From positions 58,656,584 through 58,720,583 of the forward strand of contig OZ022346.1 in assembly GCA_963989245.1 (NCBI GenBank): a stretch of 64,000 bases of DNA, read 5' to 3'. Of this stretch, positions 43,701 to 52,635 are shown piece after piece. How positions within the stretch are numbered: position 1 is the first letter of the stretch; every line of letters starts with the position of its first letter. The translations under genes were made by a program, and so were the position numbers. The notes under the pieces are model-generated. The model was not told the DNA's origin and ran no database searches. It saw only the letters and a program-made list of their open reading frames with translations. The DNA is from Nansenia antarctica (taxonomy: Eukaryota; Chordata; Actinopteri; Argentiniformes; Microstomatidae).

Positions 43701-44658
43701 CTGTAGTGCCTCAAGTCCTTTCCTTTCCACTTCTGTGGCCTTCTTCCACTGTTTTCTCAGGCACATTCTTTCTTTCACAAGTCTTTCAATCTCTTGTTGT
43801 CTCCTGGACTTGAGATGGGCTGATGGTTCCTTCTGTGTCCCATGGTTCTTACTTTTCACCCCAAATCTCTCTGCTCCATAGCTGTAAATGATCTCTCCAA
43901 TCTTGTCCAGTTTTCTTTCCACGCCCCCTTTCAGACCTTCTAGAAGATGGACAAGGTCTGTGTCGGTGTTTTCCCACTCCTTTTTCTGGCAGGCTTTAGG
44001 CCACAAGATTTGAGGCTTTCGTCCATTCATCTTCCTCTCTACTGCTGTCTGTGGCTGGATAGGCTCTGGACTCATGTCCGTTGATGGATCTGTGCTTGGT
44101 TGAGCTTCGTCTGGGGTTCTGATACCCTGTGGACTGTGGTGAATATCCTGCCACTGGGCTTCACTCGACTGATTTGCCCTACCTCTGAGGAAGTAGTGGT
44201 CAATGCGAGGCACCTCGCTAAGCTCTCTTAGGCACTTTTTCCTGCCCTGGTGGATCTTGAGACCCTTCTCTGATGTTATCTTTTTCCAGCCACAGATGCA
44301 GCTTTGTAGCTTGTGTCCTGCCAGTGTTGTTACTCCGTCAACTACTGTGCTGATCATTTGATTCGTTGTCATTTCCGTTCCAGGGTCTGTTACCGTGTGA
44401 TCCGCCGATGAGTCATCTTCCGCCCCCGCTCTCGCAGACTCTAGGGGTGTTTTTCCTTTTGAATTTTTCGTAGCCATAGTTGGGTGGAACCAAGTCACTG
44501 TGTAGTGAAAGGCTCCTGCCAACACGGGTAGCTAACCCATGCCAGCCCCGTTGGGGTCTGTTCCCTCCTGTCAGCTGTCTCTTCAGGCCGTCACCAGGTC
44601 TTTCCCAGGTTGTCAGCTGCCCTTTCGCAGCGGTCACTGGTTTTGACACCAGACATCA
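40720..44658 (-). mobile_element. HERO/R2-group LINE (RLE-type), near full length
   Basis: A single-ORF LINE on the minus strand with an N-terminal Cys/His finger, RT and a C-terminal restriction-like endonuclease. Its 5' leader begins at 44,658 and its 3' end is at about 40,720. The sequence (A)CACC..TAGTACTAGAA occurs on both sides of the LINE pair (about 40,702-40,719 and 45,059-45,074) and is the likely target duplication. Clade naming (HERO-like) rests on the finger and RLE layout from memory. Confidence 0.75.
41003..44477 (-). pseudogene. HERO-like polyprotein, one frameshift and one amber stop
   Basis: Translation would start at Met 44,477 (MATKNSKGKTP). The finger is CICGWKKITSEKGLKIHQ then GRKKC. 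RT blocks are SAPGPNGVPYRLYKN, FRQISLLNVEGKIFFSV, VVFLDLANAFGSVPHEILW, then after a frameshift near 42,800, SPLAFTMAMELIIRASRW and YMDDMTTITTTN. The frameshift removes the usual QGC block. A TAG at 41,828-41,830 is followed directly by the same frame, which carries CLQCAAPATLKHILVGC and the nuclease core RPDLVLWSKSCRRVFIVEL with downstream KRLRYANL. The element is inactive by these two lesions only. Confidence 0.8.
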
Positions 44659-45058
44659 GGATTCTTAATAGGACTGGTTGTTAAAATCCCTAAATATTCA
44701 GCACAACAATTGAGTGGAGTTGGAGATGTCCTCTTGAGTGGAGTGGAATTTGGCAATGATCACCTGGTGCCACCAGTACGACACATCTTCAGTTGTGGTC
44801 CCCGACCTCATTGGGTGTTTCGGCCAGTTATCACAAGACACCCTCTGCCGAGGTTGGCCCACCACAGGCTGATCAGGCCTGGGTGTGTGTCGCACGGTGG
44901 CACCACGTGGTCATTTGGGAGCCCATGTTGGGTCCCTACGTTTCAGCCACAGCCAGTGACTGCTCCGTTCTGCTGCAGTGGACAGTTCTCTGATTGCCTT
45001 CCGTTGGGCCTGTCCTCTGATCCCTACTGCCCTCAGGAGCCTTGTGGTGGAGCTGGTT
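44659..45058 (-). mobile_element. Second, 5'-truncated HERO-like copy in tandem
   Basis: The 400 bp are nearly identical to 40,751-41,150, the 3' end of the main copy, and lie directly upstream of that copy's 5' end in the same orientation. The junction is seamless. The truncated copy ends about 33 nt short of the main copy's 3' terminus. Confidence 0.85.
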
Positions 45059-45080
45059 ACACCTAGTACTAGAACCTAAT

Positions 45081-45315
45081 TGTTATGTATATAACCAATA
45101 ACATCTATAACATCTATAATTCCCAATAAAGAATGGAGGCAGAGGCGGCGAAACACTTTGATATATGTCCCTAGCTTTACTGACCAAACCGCAGGTATAC
45201 AGGCATGGTATCACTTCCGCATTCTTGACAGGGCAACACTCGTTACCTATACAGCTTTTCATCATTCCAACTACGGTGGTCCACATAGCTAAAAATAACA
45301 CTTCAATACATAACA
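45081..45315 (+). mobile_element. Solo LTR with 5-bp TSD
   Basis: The 235-bp sequence starts TGTTATGTAT and ends ATACATAACA, the TG...CA ends of an LTR. The 5-bp duplication CTAAT lies at 45,076-45,080 and 45,316-45,320. AATAAA occurs near 45,125, suggesting plus orientation. No internal retrotransposon sequence is present, so it is a solo LTR. Confidence 0.8.
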
Positions 45316-45362
45316 CTAATACCTTGCTAAAAATCACTATGAGACATTGTCCCCCCAGGTGG
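45316..45362. mobile_element. Palindromic MITE, right arm
   Basis: ATACCTTGCTAAAAATCAC through GACATTGTCC to AGGTGGC mirrors the left arm at 40,656-40,700. A direct target duplication of the MITE itself is not evident. Confidence 0.75.
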
Positions 45363-45467
45363 CCCATATTTGGGGTCCTGGCTCACGGACTACTTGTACA
45401 ATATTTGTATTGTATTGACCACCAGGGGCAGCATAGTCAAGTAAAGGTTTCCTGTGTATGTTCTCAG

Positions 45468-45541
45468 GGTGAAGTGATGCTTTGGTTTGAAAAGTATCAG
45501 GTGTCAGAAGTGAGAATTTCAACCTTCAGTAACAAACTCAG
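45468..45541 (+). CDS. RBM44-like part, RRM first half
   Basis: The acceptor is TGTTCTCAG and the donor CTCAG/GTAACA, phase 0 to phase 2. It encodes GEVMLWFEKYQVSEVRISTF and then SNKLR, the first helix and second strand of an RRM. The first strand would have to come from an upstream exon. The closest in-phase candidate is 40,575-40,645. RRMs bind single-stranded RNA. Confidence 0.6.
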
Positions 45542-45740
45542 GTAACAAACAAACAATGATGACACAGATTAGTTAGGTCTAGAAATCTACAAGTGTCACA
45601 TGACCACATTTGTGTAACAACATTAATATTCTTACAACAGCAACAATACATCAATACAAATGTCATTATATTACAAGAGGTTCATTCAATCAAATGAGGC
45701 ATTGGAGCACTATGCTAAAGATACCTTGTATGTCCCTCAG

Positions 45741-45993
45741 ACTTGCCGTAGTGACTGTCAGTGGTCCAAAGTATGCTGAAGCAGCGGTGAAGGAGATAGA
45801 TGGATGCAGTATGCATGGCTTCACAGTGCACGTGGAGCACATCCACAGACCCAGCACTAAGGGCCAGCAGGGCCAGGGTGATAGTCAGCGGGAGGCAACT
45901 CACCAGCAGGGCCCCTCCACCAGACACAGAGCAGCACTACCCCCAGGGGGCACCCTTGGGCCCAAAGACAGCTCTAACACCAGCCCAGTAAAG
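45741..45993 (+). CDS. RBM44-like part, RRM second half and linker
   Basis: It joins the previous exon in phase (AG|A, Arg). It encodes LAVVTVSGPKYAEAAVKEID, then MHGFTVHVEHIHRPS: the third strand, second helix and fourth strand of the RRM. A disordered Gln/Pro-rich linker follows (QREATHQQGPSTRHRAALPP). The donor is AAG/GTGAAG, phase 0. Confidence 0.65.
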
Positions 45994-46185
45994 GTGAAGA
46001 GAGGACCCTTTTTCCACTATAGAATTGACTTCTGTAATTTTGCCATAGTTTAGATATTGTTCTTTCTGGACTGATTAATTGTCTGCGTTTCATTATTTGT
46101 TTGATACAGACACCCTTATTTAGCCTTGAAATAACAAGGCAAGGTTATTTCCATGTATGACTTACGTCTCCGTTCCTGTGCCCAG

Positions 46186-46431
46186 GTGGTCTCTCAGCCC
46201 CTGCGCTGCAGCTTGGAGAAGCGGACGACCAGCTGTGACACCACCATGGGCAGCTTCGACACGCTGATGGCACGGCTGTCAGAGCGCCACCCGGAGGTAG
46301 GGAGGCAGAGGATCGTAGATGCGCTCCTGGAGCTGAGGGCCAAGCACCAGGGCTTCCTCAGGGGCCTCCCCCTGAAGACCATCGTAGAGATGACCTCTGA
46401 CCTTTTAACGCCACCTCCCAGCGCAGTCTGA
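46186..46431 (+). CDS. RBM44/DZIP3/TTC3-type helical C-terminal exon
   Basis: The acceptor is CTGTGCCCAG. The exon has 82 codons including the TGA stop. It encodes MGSFDTLMARLSERHPEVGR, IVDALLELRAKHQGFLRGL and PLKTIVEMTSDLLTP. The helical pattern (leucine-rich helix, HPE, DALLELR, GFL-GL) resembles the domain shared by RBM44, DZIP3 and TTC3, as I remember it. RBM44 is a germ-cell RNA-binding protein with an RRM near its C-terminus, which fits the exons just upstream. The identity is moderate and the joining to macro-domain exons is an inference from phase. Confidence 0.6.
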   Translation: MVSQPLRCSLEKRTTSCDTTMGSFDTLMARLSERHPEVGRQRIVDALLELRAKHQGFLRGLPLKTIVEMTSDLLTPPPSAV

Positions 46432-46793
46432 GAAGGCTGAATCCTCAACCATGTTTTTGTTATGTTCTTTTATGTTGTAAGACAGGTTGCTACCTTGATT
46501 GTCTTGGGTCGCTTCCCAAAAGCATTACTTTTGCTTCAACCCCTGTTTTGGTTCCCCTGAGGATGAAGAACATTTGTATATAGTGAAATCATCTTAAAAA
46601 GGTGCAACAAAAGATGATTTCTTTTTTTTAAAATATATATAATAAATAAATAATAATAATTCAGTTGCACTTACATTTATGTTGTTACTGTTTTTGAAAT
46701 GTTCTTTGAAAGCCATGGTATCTGCAATCTGCATACTGTAGTAGGCCATTTGCAGTAGGGCCTATGTTTTGTGCTCATACTGTGTTCACTGTG

Positions 46794-46799
46794 AATAAA
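46794..46799 (+). terminator. Poly(A) signal candidate
   Basis: AATAAA lies 363 bp after the stop codon of the helical exon, followed by sequence without further exons. It fits the 3' end of the plus-strand gene. Confidence 0.55.
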
Positions 46800-47655
46800 A
46801 GAGAATTTTGATTTGCAACAAGTGTGATCTGTCATGCAATCTGAATAGCTCTGTCGATCTCGCTCCTCTGCCTTTGTTTCATGGGCGTGGGTGGGTTTGT
46901 TTATGCCCAACCAACTGATTGCTGATAATGATACAACATCCTTTACTCTGTTCAAGGGTTAGGGTCAGTCAGTCATGCCCAAACAAGCTCCTATAGTGCC
47001 ATTATGTATGCGTAATGTAAACATTGTCCCATTTAAATTTTTGGCATTTAGCAGACGCCTTATTCCAAAGCGACTTACAATGATACATTTGACTAAGCAA
47101 GTGAATCATCAATTCACCAATTGTAGCAGGAAGAGTAATCTAGCTCAGGCCAGGGGCCATTGGCAGTAGTTGTGATAGAAGATGAAAGAAAGTGTTTATT
47201 TTTATTTTTATATATTATTATTATTATTATTATTATAAAATATTCAAATATAATGTTTTTTTTTAAAGAATGTCCCCCTAGTTGAAATCAGGGAGGGGAC
47301 AGTGCATCTGAATGTCAAATTGTTGAATGTCACACGTGATATCTCAGACACCACTGGCACAATTTTTATGAAACTTCAGTCCTATGAATAATTACAAGTT
47401 ACTTTATTCCCCAAATGTAACTGATTGATGACAAATTGAATTTGCTTAGTTAGATAATGTACAAATACAAATTATTGTTTCATGACTCATTTAAAAATGA
47501 CATATTTGCCAGCCATGCATACACAAACTCTACCTCTAAGGGTGAATCCCAATTCACCACTCCGGCTCCCTTTTCACCCCTACGGCTCCATTTTGGGCAT
47601 TCACGTGTAGCTGTAGTGGCGTCCCAATTCATTACTCATTTAGGGTTAGGGTTAA
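46800..47655. other. Intergenic stretch with a common fish repeat motif
   Basis: The motif GGCATTTAGCAGACGCC with AAAGCGACTTACAATG (about 47,042-47,082) is found in many dispersed teleost repeats. An (ATT)n tract lies at about 47,210-47,235. No gene was seen. Confidence 0.5.
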
Positions 47656-47659
47656 CTGC

Positions 47660-47725
47660 TAACTGCGACACTTTAATGAATGTGCAACAATACTATGTCC
47701 AATATGACAACCCTTGTGTACATTC
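47660..47725 (+). mobile_element. L2-like 3' UTR scrap
   Basis: GCGACACTTTAATGAATGTG and AATATGACAACCC match the L2-like 3' untranslated region (compare 63,690-63,750). L2 copy C starts right after it, so one copy seems to have inserted into another. Confidence 0.6.
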
Positions 47726-48605
47726 AGGTCATCCTGCTCATCGACGGAGAGAGCGTGGAGATAGTCTCAACCCTCCGATTCCTGGGACACAACATGCGGG
47801 ATGACCTGGCCTGGAAGGACAACACTAAAGGCACCATCAAGAGGGCACAACAGCGGCTATACACCCTGAGATGCCTCAGGAAACAACACAACAAGCAGGA
47901 GATACTGGTGGCCTTCTACCACGGCGCAGTGGAGAGCATCCTCACCTTCGGCATCTCCAACTGGTTCCACAGCTGCACAACAGCGGAGAGAAACGAGCTA
48001 CAGAGAGTCGTGAGAACAGCACAGAAGATCACCGGCGCCCCCCTCCCCTCTCTGGAGGAGCTGTACAAAACACGCTGTCTCAGGAGGGCCTCCAAGATCT
48101 CCAAGGACCCGACCCACCCTGGGCACGTACACTTTGTCAAGCTGCCCTCGAACAGGAGGTACAGGACCCCGGCCGCTAAGACAAACAGACTGAAGGACTG
48201 CTTCTACCACAGGGCCGTCAAGGCCCTGAACACAGAAAAGGCCTAAGTTCTGGGCCCAGGACAGTCCGGACGGATTGTATGGCAGCTAGTGCTGAGGCAC
48301 AAACATGTACATTTTCAAGCCTGCAAACTGTGACACTTTAAAATAATGTGAAAAAATACTTTTTGTGCAATATGACAACCCTAGTTGACTATCTGTGCAG
48401 TATAGTACAGTGGATTGTGTACATAGCCTTTATTGATGTAAACCAGCTCCTTACCTTCTTGTGATTTTATGCATCTATGCTTTTTCTAAAATGTGTTTTC
48501 TTTTTCCTTTCCTAACACCAGGGGAGCCACCCCTCCTAAATTTCGTTGTTTGGTACCAGTACTGTAGCAATGACAAATAAAGTCCATTCCATTCCATTCC
48601 ATTCA
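47726..48605 (+). mobile_element. L2-like LINE, copy C (5'-truncated)
   Basis: The last 172 RT codons (LLIDGESVEIVSTLRFLGH to VKALNTEKA, stop at 48,244-48,246) are open, followed by the 3' region and an (ATTCC)n tail. It is closest to copy A and lies in the opposite orientation to it. Confidence 0.85.
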
Positions 48606-48608
48606 TTC

Positions 48609-48872
48609 CAGATATAGGAAAAAGTTAGGATATTTATAGCATAGCATAGAGTACAGCACAGTCTTTTATTGTATAGTATAGTAGTATAGTATAGTGGATA
48701 GTGTACATAGCCTTTATTTATGTAAACCAGCTCTTTTCCCTTTTTTATTTTACCCTTGGCCCTCTTGTTTTTAGTCTTTTTTCCAAGCACCAGGGGAGCC
48801 GCCCCTCCTAAATTTCGTTGTATGGTACCTGTACTGTATTAATGACAATAATGACCATTCATTCATTCATAA
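48609..48872 (+). mobile_element. L2-like LINE, copy D (3' UTR only)
   Basis: Only the 3' untranslated region (TAGCATAGCATAGAGTACAG to TGACAATAATGACC) and an (ATTC)n tail remain. It belongs to the subfamily of copies B, F and G. Confidence 0.75.
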
Positions 48873-48890
48873 GTCTAAATCTAAGTCTAA

Positions 48891-49467
48891 CAGGGCTCTC
48901 AAGTCTCACGCATTGGGCGTGAGACACACGCATTTCAATCCGTTCACACGCCACAACTTGTATTTCTCACGCAGAGAAATGACCAGGGGCGCCCACCAAG
49001 TTGCGCCGCTATTTTTTTAAAACAGAACAGGTAGAGAATCAAGTGAGTTCCCTCTGGTTCCCCTAGAGTTCAGAAGGCCACGCACCAGCTAATCAAATAA
49101 AAAAATATAGCTACCGAACAGCCAATCAGAAAATAATAGCATTGCTGTAACATTTTGCGGTAACATTTTGATATTCCCGCTACAACAAACAACGTTCTGA
49201 TTCCAACGACACGGGCTGACTGGAGCTATTGATTCAGATGCTCGCTACACAGAAGAGGACAGATTATTTGAATTGATCATTCACATCTCGAAGTGGCTAC
49301 AGACTGGTCGACGTGGGAGAAGACCATATCCTTTGACGCTGAGACTGTGTGTGTGATTATTTTTATTTTTTTTTACAAATTGATGTCATTTATCAGATCA
49401 GACCCCGTCCCCCCCCCCCCACCGCCAAAATCTCACTCTGAACTCTGTTCAAAACTTGAGAGCCCTG
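48891..49467. mobile_element. hAT-like MITE
   Basis: The ends are inverted: CAGGGCTCTCAAGT at the left and ACTTGAGAGCCCTG at the right. No 8-bp duplication is visible. The interior is non-coding and has a C-rich tract near 49,407-49,420. Confidence 0.7.
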
Positions 49468-49655
49468 TTAATACATATACCATGTTGTGGGTACAGTCAA
49501 AGTAACCCAAATTGATTGAATTGATTGAACCTAAATGTTTATTTACTGAAGTTCCCAGCATGCAAGTTGCAAGTTGTTATTTATTAACAGATGATTTTGG
49601 AATCGTCACTGGAAATACCTAAAGTTACAACGAAAACGAAACATAACTTCTCCCC

Positions 49656-49677
49656 ATGGCGTCTAGCAGCACAAACG
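49656..49677 (+). CDS. PARP12-like gene, exon 1
   Basis: A short exon starting at ATG 49,656 encodes MASSSTN and ends in a GTGAGC donor in phase 1. It completes an Asp codon with the next exon. The sequence around the start (CCCCATGG) is a good initiation context. Identification depends on the downstream exons. A 22-nt coding exon behind an untranslated leader is plausible but unproven. Confidence 0.55.
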
Positions 49678-50003
49678 GTGAGCTCTCGCTTGGAATCTGT
49701 TTACTCTGTGTCCACTGTTCTCATCTAATTCGCCTGTTCTATTCTTCTATTCTATTCATTATTGTCACACTGACTATGGTACTTGTTGATAGTAAATGAT
49801 GTATTTAGATGTCTAAATACAACGCAACAGCACTCCACCCGTGGTTTCACTTTGATTTATCCTGTACTGTTAGTGTCCGCGGCGCAATTTATTTAAACTT
49901 AAAAGGGCAATGCAAGCAATGCTTGTGAGATTACTTCCACCTGTTTAGTTATTTATAACTATCCATGCACATTGTGGAAAACACCAGTGGAGACAGACAT
50001 TGG

Positions 50004-50095
50004 AGGACAGGCTCATTGTCATCCATGGAATGGAAAGAGGAAAGGTAACCTTCCTCATTCCATTCCTTGCATGACAATGAACCTGTCCTCTGGGT
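50004..50095. repeat. Hairpin repeat
   Basis: GAGGACAGGCTCATTGTCAT and its inverse near 50,070-50,095 form a stem. One half of a related unit appears near 38,838-38,880. Confidence 0.65.
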
Positions 50096-50149
50096 CCCGT
50101 TGTTATTTCTGATATAAAATAATAAGTAATCGGATGTTTTACTTTGCAG

Positions 50150-50283
50150 ACGACCAGTCCTACCGAGAGGAATTCAGCCTCTCTGAGAGCGACTCAGAGA
50201 GCAGCGACACAGATGAGAACTCAAACGACGACTCAGCAGGACCACAGCCAGACTCAGCACCACCTACCACACCCCCACCCCAG
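50150..50283 (+). CDS. PARP12-like gene, exon 2 (acidic)
   Basis: The acceptor is ACTTTGCAG and the donor CCCCAG/GTCAGT, phase 1 to phase 0. It encodes DDQSYREEFSLSESDSESSD and a Pro-rich end (APPTTPPPQ). This acidic, disordered segment precedes the CCCH fingers. It has no catalytic motif. Confidence 0.6.
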
Positions 50284-50392
50284 GTCAGTTTATTGGGACA
50301 TCGAGAGGTCTCCCATGGGCCTCCTGGTGTTCGTGGTAGTGTCCTGACAGGGTTGCATAAAAGCCTCAGCTAAATGGCATGTATTGATGTAT

Positions 50393-50584
50393 ATATGTTA
50401 CGGTACATGTGGGAATACGGTACATGTGGGAAAACTAGGGTTAGGGTTAGGTGCTAGGGTGACTTGGTACATGCTGGCATGTCTAACCCTAACCCTAACC
50501 TTAAGCCTAGCACCCTAGCACCTAACCCTAACCCTAATAGGGTTTTCCCACATGTACCGTATTCCCACGTGTAACGTAACATAT
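50393..50584. repeat. Foldback MITE with telomere-like core, copy 2
   Basis: It has the same ends as 12,651-12,821 (ATATGTTACGGTACATGTGG) and the same CTAGGGTTAGGGTTAGG core. This copy has more CTAACC units, so the hexamer tracts differ in length between copies. Confidence 0.8.
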
Positions 50585-50757
50585 ATATTACTTAGGGAGG
50601 GCGGGCCAATCATAGGAATTGATGTGGGAAGAACATCACATATAGGGAGTATGAACTATATAATGGTATATACTATATAATGGTATGATAATACAATAAT
50701 ATGATGGTATGATAATATGTTAACGTAGGTGATTTTATACTTATAATTGAGTCATAT

Positions 50758-50884
50758 TGGGCCGGTTTCACAGACAAGGCTTAAGCCTAGTCCTGGACTA
50801 AATCACACTTTCAATGTAAAATCTCCATTGAAGATGCTTTTTAGTCCAGGATTAGGCTTAAGCCTTGTCTGTGAAACTGGCCCA
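50758..50884. repeat. Palindromic MITE, copy 2
   Basis: GGGCCGGTTTCACAGACAAG to its inverse at the right end. It is the same family as 30,549-30,674, with the asymmetric centre in the opposite orientation. Confidence 0.85.
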
Positions 50885-50945
50885 TTGTGTCTACGTTCAC
50901 AATGTTATCTCTTCAGTTATTGATGCTGTATGTATGGGGTTTCAG

Positions 50946-51147
50946 GCTCAGGGAGAGCCCTGCAGGTTCTACAACCAAGGTGGCTGCCGGAGTGGGAAGA
51001 AGTGCCACTATCTGCATGTCTGCAAGTACGCCCTGAGGGGGACATGTCGCGATGGAGCCAACTGTCACCTCACTCACCCCAAAAGCCCTAGATCCGCCTC
51101 TAATGAGAGACGGGGGGAAGCCAGGGGCAGGAGATCGTCATCTACAG
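50946..51147 (+). CDS. PARP12-like gene, two CCCH zinc fingers
   Basis: The acceptor is GGTTTCAG and the donor TACAG/GTACAA, phase 0 to phase 1. Two tandem C-x7-C-x5-C-x3-H fingers are visible: CRFYNQGGCRSGKKCHYLH and CKYALRGTCRDGANCHLTH. A basic tail (ERRGEARGRRSS) follows. CCCH fingers before WWE domains are the signature of the PARP12/PARP13 (ZC3HAV1) group and of PARP7, where they bind viral or cellular RNA. All eight ligands are present. Confidence 0.8.
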
Positions 51148-51177
51148 GTACAAATGACATTAGTGTGTGATAAAGCG

Positions 51178-51428
51178 TGACGTTAGAATTATAAGGTTCT
51201 ATCTCCATTTTGGTCAAAATTGAGTTTTTTTTACATAATCTGATTCATTAGGTGTTTATTAATGCCTGTGTGGTGTTGTTTTTTAAAATGTTGACATTTT
51301 TTAGTTAGTAATTAATAAAATACAAAGATTCCATCTCACAAAACATAATGGAATATAAAAACTTTGACACTCAATATCTCTGAACTGCCCTAAACGGAGA
51401 TAGAACCTTATCATTCTAAGCTCACGAT
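51178..51428. mobile_element. TIR-bearing MITE, copy 1
   Basis: The ends are GTGACGTTAGAATTATAAGG and the inverse of CGTGAGCTTAGAATGATAAG. It is the same family as 51,834-52,068 and as the split copy at 58,083/63,035. Confidence 0.75.
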
Positions 51429-51445
51429 TAGTGTGTGATAAAGGG

Positions 51446-51810
51446 TATCAATCAATCAATCAATCAATCAATCACACTTTATTTATATAGTCATACATTG
51501 AATGCATCCAAGTGCTGAACAATAGTAAATAAAATAGAGGTAGACATTCTAAGGGCTGTCTATGTGGGGTTACAGTGTCAGGGGGTTAGGGGTAGGGGAG
51601 GTTGTATGCGTGTCCAGGGGGGGAGGGGGTGGCCGGGATGGGGGAGATGGCTAGGGGTAGGGGAGGCTGTAGGCATGGGAGAACAGGTAGGTTTTGAGGT
51701 GGGATTTAAAAGTGAGGAGTGAGGGTGAGTCTCTGAGTGGTTGAGGGAGAGAGTTCCAGAGGCGGGGTGCAGCTCGTGAAAAGGCACGGTGACCGAAGCC
51801 TTTGAGTTTT
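51446..51810 (-). mobile_element. LINE 3' fragment
   Basis: An (ATCA)n tail and CACTTTATTTATATAGTC mark the 3' end. On the minus strand the sequence reads SRAAPRLWNSL-like and LKTYLF-like blocks of a CR1/L2-type RT C-terminus, in broken frames. It lies between two MITE copies in PARP12-like intron 3. Confidence 0.6.
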
Positions 51811-51833
51811 GAGGGTGGGACAGTGAGGGGTTC

Positions 51834-52068
51834 TATAAGGTTCTATCTCAGTTTCGGGTAGTTCAGAGATATTGAGCGTCAAAGTTTTTACATTCCATTA
51901 TGTTTTGTGAGATGGAACCTTTGTATTTTATTAATTACTAACTCAAAATTTCAACATTTAAAAAAAATAACACCACACAGGCATTAATAAACACCTAATG
52001 GATCAGATTATGTAAAAAACTATTTTTTTACAAAAATGGAGATGGAACCTTATAATTCTAACATCACG
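51834..52068. mobile_element. TIR-bearing MITE, copy 2
   Basis: It is the inverse orientation of copy 1: AAGGTTCTATCTCAGTTTCG at the left and GGAACCTTATAATTCTAAC at the right. Confidence 0.75.
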
Positions 52069-52151
52069 GTATGCTGACTTGTGTATACGCTGGCTTGTCT
52101 GTGTGTGTTGCCTGAACAATGTCCCAATATGTATTTTTATATCCCTGTCAG

Positions 52152-52296
52152 ATATGCAGCTTGATGATGGCAGGCTCTACCAATGGCAGTTGATGGATGG
52201 GAAAGGCTGGTGTAACATAGCCAACGATCACATTCTGGAGGCCCAGTACTCCCAGCCCAACACCAAAGGGATCAACATTTACAACACCCCCTATGG
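52152..52296 (+). CDS. PARP12-like gene, WWE domain 1
   Basis: The acceptor is ATCCCTGTCAG and the donor ATGG/GTAAGG, phase 1 to phase 2. It encodes MQLDDGRLYQWQLMDGKGW, then CNIANDHILEAQYSQPNTKG and INIYNTPYG. The W...W...E-like core (YQWQ, GKGW, IEAQYSQP-type) identifies a WWE domain, which in this family binds iso-ADP-ribose of poly(ADP-ribose). Confidence 0.75.
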
Positions 52297-52437
52297 GTAA
52301 GGGAACCTGAAGGAACCTGAAGGACGACGGCAACAGACTGATTGAAACAGTGGTTAATTGATCAGTACAGCCTCTCACATCTTCTCTTAATTTATTCTCT
52401 CTCTCTCTCTCATCTGTCCTTTTCTCTCTCTCTCTAG

Positions 52438-52573
52438 GGAAGTGTGTATTGATTTCAAGGCCATGAGGATCAGAGGTAAAAATAATCTGAGCGTGAGGCG
52501 TTTGGACGGCCAGCAGACAAAGTGGACGTGGTACTACGGCAGCAGTCGTGGCTGGGAGAAGTTTGGAGGAAAG
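52438..52573 (+). CDS. PARP12-like gene, end of WWE 1 and start of WWE 2
   Basis: The acceptor is TCTCTCTCTAG and the donor GGAAAG/GTACTA. It encodes EVCIDFKAMRIRGKNNLSVR, the end of WWE 1, then TKWTWYYGSSRGWEKFGGK, the Trp-rich start of WWE 2. It is in phase with both neighbours. Confidence 0.75.
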
Positions 52574-52635
52574 GTACTACCAGGCACCAACCCAGAGTGT
52601 AGCCATATATCGATAGGCTTCACCTGTATCTAGAG

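Noticed and set aside
45165..45467. Extension of the RRM exon upstream to 45,165
   Set aside because: That part is solo LTR and MITE sequence, and a clear acceptor lies at 45,466-45,467.
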